NCBI GenBank assembly: GCA_013821025.1
Contig: JACDHN010000190.1
Location: forward strand, 1 to 5,649
Source: Acidimicrobiia bacterium
Lineage (GTDB): Bacteria > Actinomycetota > Acidimicrobiia > Acidimicrobiales > Ilumatobacteraceae
DNA: 5,649 nucleotides
Direction of reading: 5' to 3'
Shown: positions 1 to 5,649 of the stretch, one piece after another
How the letters are laid out: every line of letters begins with the position of its first letter
How positions within the stretch are numbered: position 1 is the stretch's first letter
Position numbers and translations under genes: made by a program
The notes under the pieces: model-generated
The model's input: the letters and a program-made list of their open reading frames with translations, nothing else
Databases searched by the model: none
Told to the model about the DNA's origin: nothing

Positions 1-64
1 TGTCGTCTGGCGACGGCGTTTCGTCGTCCTCGCTGTGATGCACGGCCAACAGATACTGCGTCAT
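1..64 (-). CDS. YciI-family (DGPF/YCII-related) protein, N-terminal fragment
   Basis: Only the first 21 codons are inside the window; the gene runs off the left edge. The visible protein begins MTQYLLAVHH and continues with an acidic stretch and PSPDD. This is the usual opening of YCII-related proteins: a first beta strand of the pattern M-x-Y-L-L-x-V, followed by an H and an acidic loop. The ATG start at 64 is supported by an ideal AAGGAG 7 nt upstream. YciI proteins are small ferredoxin-fold proteins of mostly unknown biochemical role. In Actinobacteria the DGPF type often sits next to an ECF sigma factor (ECF42 group), so a sigma factor gene may follow just outside the window; that is inference. 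The family call rests on about 20 residues, and the characteristic DGPF motif is not visible. Confidence 0.78.
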   Translation of the reverse strand, partial: MTQYLLAVHHSEDDETPSPDD

Positions 65-71
65 GGGATCT

Positions 72-77
72 CTCCTT
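72..77 (-). promoter_or_regulatory. Ribosome binding site of the YciI gene
   Basis: The minus strand reads AAGGAG here, with a 7-nt spacer to the ATG at 64-62. It fixes the start of the truncated gene at the left edge and supports that gene being real. Confidence 0.8.
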
Positions 78-92
78 CGAATTGGGCCCGGC

Positions 93-121
93 ACCATACC
101 GAACCTCACCTCTACTACGAA
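93..121 (-). promoter_or_regulatory. Possible weak promoter for the YciI gene
   Basis: In the 107-bp gap after the LuxR gene the minus strand has TATGGT at 98-93 (fits TAnnnT) and TTCGTA at 121-116, separated by 17 nt. Transcription would start about 20 nt before the ATG. The -35 box is poor (3 of 6 bases), and promoters in high-GC actinomycetes are hard to read by eye. The gene could equally be co-transcribed from the LuxR gene, since I see no clear terminator in the gap. Confidence 0.25.
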
Positions 122-171
122 CGAGGGTCGGCCCGATCGACAGTCGTCCGAACAATCGATGACGTTCTCGA

Positions 172-3159
172 TCAGTCGGTCAGCAGACCGCGACGTCGGG
201 CGACGGCGACGGCCTCGGTGCGCCCACCGGCGGCGAGCTTGGACAGGATGTTCGAAACGTGCACGCTCACGGTCTTGGCGCTGATGTAGAGCCTGTCCGC
301 GATCTCACGGTTGCTCCGCCCCTCGGCGACGAGCGCCAGCACCTCCTGCTCCCGCGGTGTGAGCGCCTCGTCGGGCCGGCGGGATGCATCGCGCCGATCG
401 CTTCCTCCACCGCCAAGCGCGCGCAACTCGGCGAGAAGGGGCTCAGCGCCGAGTCGGGCGGCGACGGTGCCAGCGGCGTCGACGAGCTCACGGGCGCGCG
501 CAGCCTCCCCGGTCGACCGCAAGACGGCCCCAAGCCGCGCCTGCGACCGGGCGTGCTCGAACACGTGTGGGTAGCGCTCGAAGGCGGCCACGGTGCACTC
601 CCACACCTCGACGAGCTCGCCCTCATCGGGGACGTCGACACCGACGAGCCAGCGCAGCCGTCGCAGCTCGGCTCGTCCCCGCACGAGCCAGGCATCGCCT
701 TCGGGTCCCCGCCGGCGACCGAGCTGGGCGGGTCGCTCGGCGGCACGCTCGGCGGCCAGTCCGAGCATCTCGCCGCGACGGGTCAAGGCTGTGCGCGCCG
801 AAGCGGCCGTGCGGCTCACTTCGGTGGCGAGCTGTCCGAGCAACAACGCGCTCAGCCGGGTGCGGGCCGTGAAGTCAGAGGTCTGCCACAGCTCGCTCAC
901 ACAGTCGACCGCGTCGTCGTGGACCCCGATCGCCCGGTCCAGCTCGCCGGCGTCGCCGAACAGATCGATGGCTGCGCCGGCGCTGATGATGGCGATCATG
1001 CCGTCGCGGCACCACCAGGGGCGGATGTGCGCCAGCAGCTCGACCGTGTCATGGTCGCCGCGCCCGGCCGCCACAGACATGCCCACCGCGGCCAGGAGCG
1101 CCTCCGCCACGGCTGGTGGCGACTGTCCGGACACGTCGACGATGCTGGTGGCGCTGTCCCAGTCCCCACTCTGGTATGCGACCAGGCCCGCAAGTACGCG
1201 GGCATCGAACCCGTACGGCGCCCACGGCCGACCGATCTCGCGCGCCCGCTCCGCACCGCGGCGGTACACGGCCAGAGCATCCGCGAGCCGGCCTCGCTCC
1301 ATGTGCAGCCCGCCGAGGTGGTGCAGACCACGCAGCTCCGCCGGTTCACCCCTGGCGTGTGCCTCATCTATGACCTTCTCGAGCGCCGCTCGCGACGCCT
1401 CGAGGTCGCCGCCGCGCTCCTGTAGCCGGGCGAGCGTCGTGGTCACGTCGGCAGTCACGTCGCGCAATCCCAGCTGGCGTGCCAGCGCAAGTGCGTCGGT
1501 GGCCCATCGGATGGCGTCTTCGTCGCGGTTCCGGTCGGCGAGCGCGCTGGAGTGAGTGCTGAGCAGCCTCGCCCGCACGGCGGTCGGATCGGCGGGCACC
1601 AGGTCCAGCGCCTCCGTGGTCGCAGCGAGCGCGTCGACGGTGGAGTCACTGAGCAGGGCAGCCGTCGCCAGGGCGTGCAGCAGACAGCCGCGTTCGGCGG
1701 GCGTCATGTCTGCGGCCGCGTGGTCGAGGCGCTCCTGCACGAGGGCGATGGCCTGGTGCAGGTGACCGGCGGCCGTGGCCGCGGCGCTGGCCTTTACGGT
1801 CAGCCCGACGACATCGACCGGCTCACCGGTGTGGCCGAGGGCCGCATCCTCGGCCGACAGCTCGAGCGCCAGCCGGTAGTGCCCCAGCGCCTCGTCGGGT
1901 CCGCCGACCGAGGCGGCCTCGTCGCCTGCCTTCACGCTGGCCCGCAGCGCGGTCGCCGGATCGTGGGCGGCGCGAGCGTGCCGGGCCAGCTCGGCCGCCG
2001 TGCCGGCAGCGACTCGAGCGGCCAGCGCACGTACGAAGGCGGCGTGCAACCGCACGCGCTCGCCCGGCAGCAGATCGTCGTAGACGGCCTCGCCGAGCAT
2101 GGCGTGGCGGAAGGCATAGCTGTCGGGACCTGCGAAAACCAGCACGTGCCGCTCGATGGCGTCGCGCAGCCCCTGGTCGAGAGCTGGGCTGTCGAGCCCG
2201 GCCACCTCCGCCAGCAGGTCGTGGGAGATGCCCCGCCCTGCCGCCGAGGCCACTCGGACGACCTGACGGGCAGCCTCGTCGAGCTGGTCGAGACGTACCA
2301 GCAGCAGGCCCGCCAGGTCGCGCGGCAGAGCGCCGTCACTGGAAGCAGCAGCTACCAGCTCCTCGACGAAGAAGGCGTTGCCCTCTGCGCGCTCGACCAC
2401 GGTGTGCACGTCGCTCTCGCGAAGCGGCGCCGGGTGCAGGGAGCGCACCAGGAGCCTGACGTCGGCATCGCTCAGCGGAGAGAGGTCGACTCGCTCGACG
2501 CCGGGCACCCGTGTCCATTGGGCTGCGGTGGCGCGAAGCGGATGCCTGCGGTGCAAGTCGTCGCTGCGGTACGAAACGACGATGCAGATCGGCGTCGAGA
2601 ACCCACGGGCGAACAAGAAGCTCAGCAAATCGCGTGTGGACTGGTCAGCCCAGTGGACGTCCTCGATGACGACGAGCAGCGGCTCCTCGCCGCCCAGACG
2701 CTGAAGGCCAGAGTGCACGGCCTCGAACAGCTCGCTGCGATCGACGCGCTCCGTCGCGTCGCGCCCGGCGTCGGCCGGCGGGCGGCGTCCCGGCATGACC
2801 CGACGTAGCGGAGGAGACGCGTCGGCCAGCGCTTGTGCCAGCGCCGGCTGCTCGGCGTCGAGCCGACCGAAGAGCTCGCTGAACGGCAAGTAGGGCAGTG
2901 CACCGTCACCGAAGTCGAGGCAGTGGCCGACGAGCACCCGCCAACCCGTCCTTTCCGCACGCCCCCGCAGGGCCGCCAGCAGCCGGGTCTTGCCGATCCC
3001 GGCGTCACCGGACAGCAGGACGGCGGTGGCGCGTGGCGCAGCGTCGTCGAGCCCCGTCAGTGCGGCGAGCCGGTCGAGTTCTTCGGCACGCCCGATGAGA
3101 GCGTTGGCGACCGGCACATCCAGCGGCACGCCCTCCATCATGGCTGACGGTACCGACAT
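172..3159 (-). CDS. LuxR-family regulator with N-terminal AAA-type ATPase (LAL / MalT-like), 995 aa
   Basis: This is a large ATP-dependent transcriptional regulator, presumably cytoplasmic and DNA-binding. Residues 22-35 (IGRAEELDRL) are the usual lead-in to the ATPase of this family. Walker A is GDAGIGKT at 51-58 and Walker B is LLVVIEDVHWAD at 161-172. NAFFVEEL at 261-268 and FRHAMLGEAVYDDLLP around 350-365 are conserved in the LAL group. Residues about 400-910 are alanine- and leucine-rich helical repeats of TPR-like character, the usual sensing/assembly region. The C-terminal LuxR helix-turn-helix spans about 933-990 (LTPREQEVLALVAEGRSN, then NREIADRLYISAKTVSVHVS), complete and followed by the stop. 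The length of about 1,000 aa is normal. The start at 3159 has GAGG 9 nt upstream; Met7 and Met8 are alternatives without a better SD. Inducer and target genes are unknown. It lies 11 nt downstream of a probable small ORF and may be translationally coupled to it. Confidence 0.95.
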   Translation of the reverse strand: MSVPSAMMEGVPLDVPVANALIGRAEELDRLAALTGLDDAAPRATAVLLSGDAGIGKTRLLAALRGRAERTGWRVLVGHCLDFGDGALPYLPFSELFGRLDAEQPALAQALADASPPLRRVMPGRRPPADAGRDATERVDRSELFEAVHSGLQRLGGEEPLLVVIEDVHWADQSTRDLLSFLFARGFSTPICIVVSYRSDDLHRRHPLRATAAQWTRVPGVERVDLSPLSDADVRLLVRSLHPAPLRESDVHTVVERAEGNAFFVEELVAAASSDGALPRDLAGLLLVRLDQLDEAARQVVRVASAAGRGISHDLLAEVAGLDSPALDQGLRDAIERHVLVFAGPDSYAFRHAMLGEAVYDDLLPGERVRLHAAFVRALAARVAAGTAAELARHARAAHDPATALRASVKAGDEAASVGGPDEALGHYRLALELSAEDAALGHTGEPVDVVGLTVKASAAATAAGHLHQAIALVQERLDHAAADMTPAERGCLLHALATAALLSDSTVDALAATTEALDLVPADPTAVRARLLSTHSSALADRNRDEDAIRWATDALALARQLGLRDVTADVTTTLARLQERGGDLEASRAALEKVIDEAHARGEPAELRGLHHLGGLHMERGRLADALAVYRRGAERAREIGRPWAPYGFDARVLAGLVAYQSGDWDSATSIVDVSGQSPPAVAEALLAAVGMSVAAGRGDHDTVELLAHIRPWWCRDGMIAIISAGAAIDLFGDAGELDRAIGVHDDAVDCVSELWQTSDFTARTRLSALLLGQLATEVSRTAASARTALTRRGEMLGLAAERAAERPAQLGRRRGPEGDAWLVRGRAELRRLRWLVGVDVPDEGELVEVWECTVAAFERYPHVFEHARSQARLGAVLRSTGEAARARELVDAAGTVAARLGAEPLLAELRALGGGGSDRRDASRRPDEALTPREQEVLALVAEGRSNREIADRLYISAKTVSVHVSNILSKLAAGGRTEAVAVARRRGLLTD

Positions 3160-3160
3160 T

Positions 3161-3174
3161 CTGAGAGGCCTCAG
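3161..3174 (-). repeat. Inverted repeat over the LuxR-gene ribosome binding site
   Basis: The minus strand reads CTGAG-GCCT-CTCAG, a perfect 5-bp stem with a 4-nt loop. It contains both the TGA stop of the small upstream ORF (3173-3171) and the GAGG SD of the LuxR gene (3172-3169). In mRNA it could partly hide the SD; as DNA it could be an operator half-site pair. The stem is short, so chance is a real possibility. Confidence 0.35.
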
Positions 3175-3338
3175 TGACCGACGGCGAGACGATGGGCGAC
3201 CCGCCGGGTGCGGCGGACACGCGCGGTCCAGAATCGACGCCGGGACCGGACGTGCTTCGGACGGATGAAGCCGGAGGCAATCCGCTGGCGACGGTAGGCG
3301 AGCTCGGAGCTGAGAAAAGGTTCGGTCAAGTAGTACAT
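3171..3338 (-). CDS. Probable small Arg-rich protein, 55 aa, function unknown
   Basis: I do not recognise this protein. It starts MYYLTEPFLSSELAYRRQRI and ends VAHRLAVGH. I count 14 Arg, 1 Lys and 3 His against only 2 Glu, so it is strongly basic. The first half could form an amphipathic helix; there is no signal peptide, membrane segment or cysteine. Support for coding: AGGGAG lies 5 nt before the ATG at 3338; about 78% of codons end in G or C; and the stop is 11 nt before the LuxR-family start, with the stop codon overlapping that gene's SD. In-frame ATGs further up (3401, 3374) lack an SD, so I prefer the shorter form. It could be a small nucleic-acid-binding protein, or a leader peptide whose translation controls the regulator. 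It could also be non-coding, because high-GC DNA produces many spurious frames. Confidence 0.5.
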   Translation of the reverse strand: MYYLTEPFLSSELAYRRQRIASGFIRPKHVRSRRRFWTARVRRTRRVAHRLAVGH

Positions 3339-3343
3339 CGTGG

Positions 3344-3349
3344 CTCCCT
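3344..3349 (-). promoter_or_regulatory. Ribosome binding site deciding the start of the small ORF
   Basis: The minus strand reads AGGGAG with a 5-nt spacer to the ATG at 3338-3336. The two in-frame upstream ATGs have nothing comparable, so this site is the reason for calling a 55-residue protein rather than a 76-residue one. Confidence 0.5.
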
Positions 3350-3463
3350 GAAGGGTCGGTTCAATGGGCTCCATCGTGCTGGCCTGAGGCCCACGCCACA
3401 TCGGGCAAACGTCGTATCCGCACGCCGCGCCACCTCAGATTCGCCACGACACCGCTGTCGACT

Positions 3464-3480
3464 GCGGATCAGCGATCCGC
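3464..3480 (-). terminator. Perfect hairpin downstream of the DinB gene, possible terminator
   Basis: GCGGATC and GATCCGC form a perfect 7-bp inverted repeat around a 3-nt loop, starting 20 nt after the DinB stop codon. There is no T-run after it, so it is not a classical intrinsic terminator, although U-poor hairpins at gene ends are common in actinomycetes. Because of its symmetry it could instead be a protein-binding operator for the downstream small ORF and LuxR gene. Confidence 0.4.
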
Positions 3481-3500
3481 GGCGCAGCCCTCGCTCCGGT

Positions 3501-4016
3501 TCAGGCGTCGCCGACGTCGGTGAGGTGATGTATCGGGTCGTGGATGAAGTACCGGCCCAACGATGCGACCGTGAACGATGCTCCATCGCTGCGCCGTCCG
3601 CGCCGTGACCACTGCTCGGCGCCGACGGCCGCGAACGACGCCGCGATTCTCTCGGCGGCCTCGGTCAGTTCGGTGGCGACAGTGGCGGGATCCTGCTCGT
3701 CGTACCGCTCGACAACAGCGGTCTCGTCTTGGTCCCAGTTGAGGAACAACGGGTCGTCCTCCGCCAGCATCTGCGCCAGGCGCCCGTCGAAGATGCGGAA
3801 CACGTCACGCACATGGCAGGCGTACTCCAGCGGCGACCAGACGTCGGCCGACGGCCGTGCTGCGACGTCGGAGCCAGCGAGCACATGACGCCACGAACCT
3901 GCGTTTCTTCGCACCAACTCTGGCAGCTCGGCGGGAGCGACCTCTTCCGCCTCGAATCCGCACTCGGGGCAGGGGCGTTGGAGCACCCAGGTCCAGTCCT
4001 TGGAGTCGGTGACCAC
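3501..4016 (-). CDS. DinB-family protein (putative metal-binding four-helix bundle), 171 aa
   Basis: DinB/YfiT-like proteins are cytoplasmic four-helix bundles that bind a divalent metal through three His. Many in Actinobacteria are, or are thought to be, thiol (mycothiol)-dependent transferases; the reaction of this one is unknown. Visible here: WSPLEYACHVRDVFRIF (residues 60-76) with the first His at 68, and RYFIHDPIHHLTDV (155-168) with the His159-xxx-His163 pair, consistent with an intact metal site. Near the N-terminus, CPECGFEAEEV (16-26) carries a single CxxC that is not part of the core fold. The GTG start at 4016 lies 6 nt after the SDR stop with no strong SD, so translation probably depends on ribosomes arriving from the SDR gene. 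An in-frame TAG bars any further upstream start. It is likely the last gene of the GH15-SDR operon. Confidence 0.92.
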   Translation of the reverse strand: MVTDSKDWTWVLQRPCPECGFEAEEVAPAELPELVRRNAGSWRHVLAGSDVAARPSADVWSPLEYACHVRDVFRIFDGRLAQMLAEDDPLFLNWDQDETAVVERYDEQDPATVATELTEAAERIAASFAAVGAEQWSRRGRRSDGASFTVASLGRYFIHDPIHHLTDVGDA

Positions 4017-4022
4017 TGGGTA

Positions 4023-4805
4023 CTACGCGCCCTGGCCGAGGTTGCGGGACAGGCCTCCGTCCATGGTGTAGGTGGAGCCGGTGACGTAGTCGGCGTCGCT
4101 GGAGGCGAGGAAGACGGCGAGGCGGGCGATCTCGGCGGGGTCGGCGGCGCGCTTCCATGGGATGCTCTGGACCTGCTCGTCGAGCAGATCGGGGTCATCG
4201 ATGGCCGCCTGGTTGAACGGCGTGAGCACCATGCCAGGGGCGAGACTGTTGACGTTGATCTTGAGGGGCGCGAGCTCGAGGGCGAGCGTGCGAGTCAACA
4301 TGCGCATGGCGCCCTTCGAGCAGTCGTAGTCGGCGCCTCCTGCGTTGGGGATGTCGGCGTGCACGGATGTGACGTTGATGATCTTGCCGCCGCCTCCTGC
4401 CCGTTTGCGGAGCCGAATGAACTGACGGCAGCAGAAGAACGGTCCATAGACGTTGGTGCGGATGGCTTTGTCCCACACCTCGGTGGGCAAGTCGGCAACC
4501 TCAGTGCCTGAGGCGTCGACGCCGGCGTTGTTGACGAGGATGTCGAGGGAACCGAACTTGGTGACGGCTTGGTTGAACAGTTCTTCGACCTGATCCTCGT
4601 CGCTGACGTCGACCTGCACGACGATGGCAGTACGACCGGCGGCGTCGACCTCGTCGGCGGTCAGCTTCGCACCGTCGGCATCGTGAAAGTAGGTGACGAC
4701 GACGTCGGCTCCCTCCTTGGCGAAGGCGATGGCGGTGGCCTTGCCGATCCCGGAGTCCGAGCCGGTGACGAGGGCGACCTTGCCCTCGAGTCGTGCGGTA
4801 GTCAT
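4023..4805 (-). CDS. SDR-family NAD(P)-dependent oxidoreductase, glucose 1-dehydrogenase-like, 260 aa
   Basis: This is a classical short-chain dehydrogenase of standard length. The Rossmann nucleotide-binding motif TGSDSGIG is at 14-21, the acidic VDVSD at 65-69 and NNAG at 92-95. The catalytic tetrad is complete: Asn118 in TNVYG, Ser147 in NVTSVH, Tyr160 and Lys164 in YDCSK. The PGMVLTPFN loop (190-198) and the C-terminal YVTGSTYTMDGGL resemble glucose 1-dehydrogenase-type SDRs, but sequence alone cannot fix the substrate in this superfamily. After the second beta strand there is no obvious Arg for NADP phosphate (TYFHDADG), so the cofactor is uncertain. The ATG overlaps the GH15 stop as ATGA and has its own strong AAGGAG 5 nt upstream. 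Placement after a glucose-releasing enzyme suggests oxidation of glucose to gluconolactone (inference). It ends in TAG, an uncommon stop in high-GC genomes, directly in frame with the DinB gene. Confidence 0.96.
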   Translation of the reverse strand: MTTARLEGKVALVTGSDSGIGKATAIAFAKEGADVVVTYFHDADGAKLTADEVDAAGRTAIVVQVDVSDEDQVEELFNQAVTKFGSLDILVNNAGVDASGTEVADLPTEVWDKAIRTNVYGPFFCCRQFIRLRKRAGGGGKIINVTSVHADIPNAGGADYDCSKGAMRMLTRTLALELAPLKINVNSLAPGMVLTPFNQAAIDDPDLLDEQVQSIPWKRAADPAEIARLAVFLASSDADYVTGSTYTMDGGLSRNLGQGA

Positions 4806-5649
4806 GATGTCTCCTTCGTGCTGAGGGGTGCGTGTGTTTGCGGCCGGGCTGCTTCGGTGAGCCGCCAGGCGGCGTTGATGAGTCCGACGTGGGAGAAGGC
4901 TTGCGGGAAGTTGCCGAGGAACGCGCCAGAGCTCACGTCACCTTCCTCCGACATCAGCCCCAGGTCATTGGCGTAACCCATCGCAGCCTGGAACCGCTCC
5001 TCGGCGCGGTCCACCTCACCGGCCAAGGCGAGGCATTCGACGAGCCAGAAGGTGCAGATCAGAAAGCCGCTCGGATCGTCAGGCCAACGTCGTACGAGAC
5101 CGCCGTCGCTGAGCTCGCTGGCTATCGCTTCGATGGTTGACCGCATGCGTTCATCGGTGGCCGGCAGGAAGCCGACCACGGGCAGGAGCAGCACCGAGGC
5201 GTCGAGGTCGTCGGAAGCGAATGAACCCGCGTACGCAGAGGACCGGCTGCTCCACGCCTGCGACACGACGGCAGCGTGGATCTCGTCCCGGGCGATCGCC
5301 CATCGGGCAGGATCGGCGCCTGGCCCGAGTCGGTCTGCGAGCTTGATGGCGCGGTCGAGAGCAACCCAGCACATCACCTTGGAGGACACGTACTGGCGTT
5401 GCTGGTCTCGCGCCTCCCACATTCCGGCGTCCGGCTCCGTCCATTGCTTCGCCGCCCGGTCGGCGAGGATGACGAGCAGCTCTTGGACGGTCTCATCCAG
5501 GTCGCCGAGCTGGTCGCGCAAGACGTGCGCTGCGTCGAGCACCTCGCCGAGCACGTCGAGCTGGACCTGGGTCCAGGCGTCGTTGCCGACACGCACCGGG
5601 CGGCTGTCGTGGTAGCCGGCGAGATGATCGAGCGTGTGCTCTGCGAGGT
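4802..5649 (-). CDS. Glycoside hydrolase family 15 (glucoamylase/trehalase type), C-terminal part
   Basis: The frame stays open to the right edge. A GTG at 5596 is internal, because the codons before it read LDHLAGYHDSRPV, the conserved GH15 text leading into RVGN. About 281 codons are visible, the C-terminal part of a protein normally about 600 or more residues long. Numbering from that internal GTG, PDAGMWEAR (55-63) holds the Glu expected to be the general acid. SKVMCWVALDRA (72-83), DASVLLLPVVGFLP (132-145) and GFLICTFWLVECLALAG (177-193) are helices of the alpha/alpha6 barrel. LGLMSEEGD (212-220), with the Glu pair expected to supply the general base, leads into LGNFPQAFSHVGLINAA (227-243). 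Family members release glucose from alpha-glucans, and several actinobacterial ones hydrolyse trehalose; which applies here cannot be told. No signal peptide can be assessed. The stop overlaps the SDR start (ATGA), so the two are co-translated. Confidence 0.95.
   Translation of the reverse strand, partial: LAEHTLDHLAGYHDSRPVRVGNDAWTQVQLDVLGEVLDAAHVLRDQLGDLDETVQELLVILADRAAKQWTEPDAGMWEARDQQRQYVSSKVMCWVALDRAIKLADRLGPGADPARWAIARDEIHAAVVSQAWSSRSSAYAGSFASDDLDASVLLLPVVGFLPATDERMRSTIEAIASELSDGGLVRRWPDDPSGFLICTFWLVECLALAGEVDRAEERFQAAMGYANDLGLMSEEGDVSSGAFLGNFPQAFSHVGLINAAWRLTEAARPQTHAPLSTKETS
4811..4816 (-). promoter_or_regulatory. Ribosome binding site of the SDR gene, inside the GH15 3' end
   Basis: AAGGAG on the minus strand, 5 nt before the ATG at 4805, embedded in the last codons of the GH15 gene (Lys-Glu-Thr-Ser). 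Together with the ATGA overlap it indicates coupled but also independently efficient initiation of the dehydrogenase. Confidence 0.8.

Larger units (their letters stand above)
3339..3500 (-). other. Intergenic leader region between the DinB gene and the small ORF
   Basis: These 162 bp hold the hairpin at 3464-3480, a small GGCC-TGA-GGCC dyad at 3381-3391 and the SD of the small ORF. The promoter for the small ORF and LuxR gene should lie here if they are transcribed separately. The best -35-like box is TCGACA on the minus strand (3461-3456), but no convincing -10 box follows at 16-18 nt, so I do not call a promoter. If the small ORF is not real, the non-coding stretch is 3160-3500 (341 bp). 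Confidence 0.5.

Noticed and set aside
65..171. Terminator after the LuxR-family gene
   Set aside because: I looked for a stable stem in this gap and found only short, imperfect complementarities without a T-run, so no terminator is called.
259..1425. Long plus-strand open frame of 388 codons opposite the LuxR-family gene
   Set aside because: It is antisense to a well-supported gene with Walker and HTH motifs. The translation is low-complexity Gly/Ala/Arg/Pro with no recognisable domain, as expected from the opposite strand of GC-rich codons.
1552..2808. Plus-strand open frame of 418 codons
   Set aside because: It is also antisense to the ATPase/TPR part of the LuxR-family gene, with no domain and no credible SD. 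It is explained by codon bias of the real gene.
3171..3401. Longer 76-residue form of the small ORF
   Set aside because: The ATGs at 3401 and 3374 have no SD, while the ATG at 3338 has AGGGAG at 5 nt. The extra N-terminal residues also look unlike the rest.
3174..3608. Plus-strand frame of 144 codons across the intergenic region
   Set aside because: It runs antisense into the 3' end of the DinB gene, has compositionally biased sequence and no family resemblance. The minus-strand small ORF has better start signals.
3729..4511. Plus-strand frame of 260 codons opposite DinB and SDR
   Set aside because: It is a shadow of two genes with intact catalytic or metal-binding motifs. Its Gly/Val/Glu-rich translation matches no family I know.
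5594..5596. GTG at 5596 as the start of the GH15 gene
   Set aside because: The frame is open to the window edge, and the codons upstream encode conserved GH15 sequence (LDHLAGYHDSRPV), so the GTG is an internal Val codon.
1..5649. CRISPR array, insertion sequence, tRNA/rRNA, prophage or defence genes
   Set aside because: There are no regularly spaced repeats, no transposase or integrase motifs and no RNA gene signatures. Nearly all the sequence is explained by metabolic and regulatory genes on one strand.

Overview
This window looks like ordinary chromosome from a high-GC actinomycete. GC-ending codons dominate, starts are ATG and GTG, the Shine-Dalgarno (SD) sequences are of AAGGAG type, and the protein families present (GH15 with an SDR dehydrogenase, a DinB protein with a CPEC motif, a large ATP-binding LuxR regulator, a YciI protein) are typical of Actinobacteria. 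The genus cannot be fixed from the sequence. Every gene I accept is on the minus strand, so transcription runs from right to left.

Layout in the direction of transcription. (1) At the right edge is the C-terminal part of a GH15 glucoamylase/trehalase-type glycoside hydrolase. Its stop overlaps the start of a classical SDR dehydrogenase by ATGA. The SDR is followed after 6 nt by a DinB-family protein, and these three genes look like one operon. (2) A perfect 7-bp hairpin lies just after the DinB gene, followed by about 120 bp of leader-like sequence. (3) A probable 55-residue, very Arg-rich small protein comes next. Its stop codon overlaps the SD of a 995-residue LuxR regulator with an N-terminal AAA-type ATPase and a C-terminal HTH (LAL/MalT-like). 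(4) A 107-bp gap is followed by the first 21 codons of a YciI-family (DGPF) protein that runs off the left edge.

How the genes may work together. A GH15 enzyme that frees glucose from trehalose or an alpha-glucan, co-translated with a glucose-1-dehydrogenase-like SDR, suggests a short carbohydrate-oxidation module. The substrate is not provable here. The LAL regulator could respond to such metabolism, but adjacency is the only evidence for that.

I see no mobile element, CRISPR array, tRNA, rRNA or defence island, and nothing that amounts to a new biological system. The most interesting signal is the 3160-3400 region: an unrecognised basic small ORF whose termination site, a local hairpin, and an 8-base complementary leader element all converge on the SD of the LAL gene.
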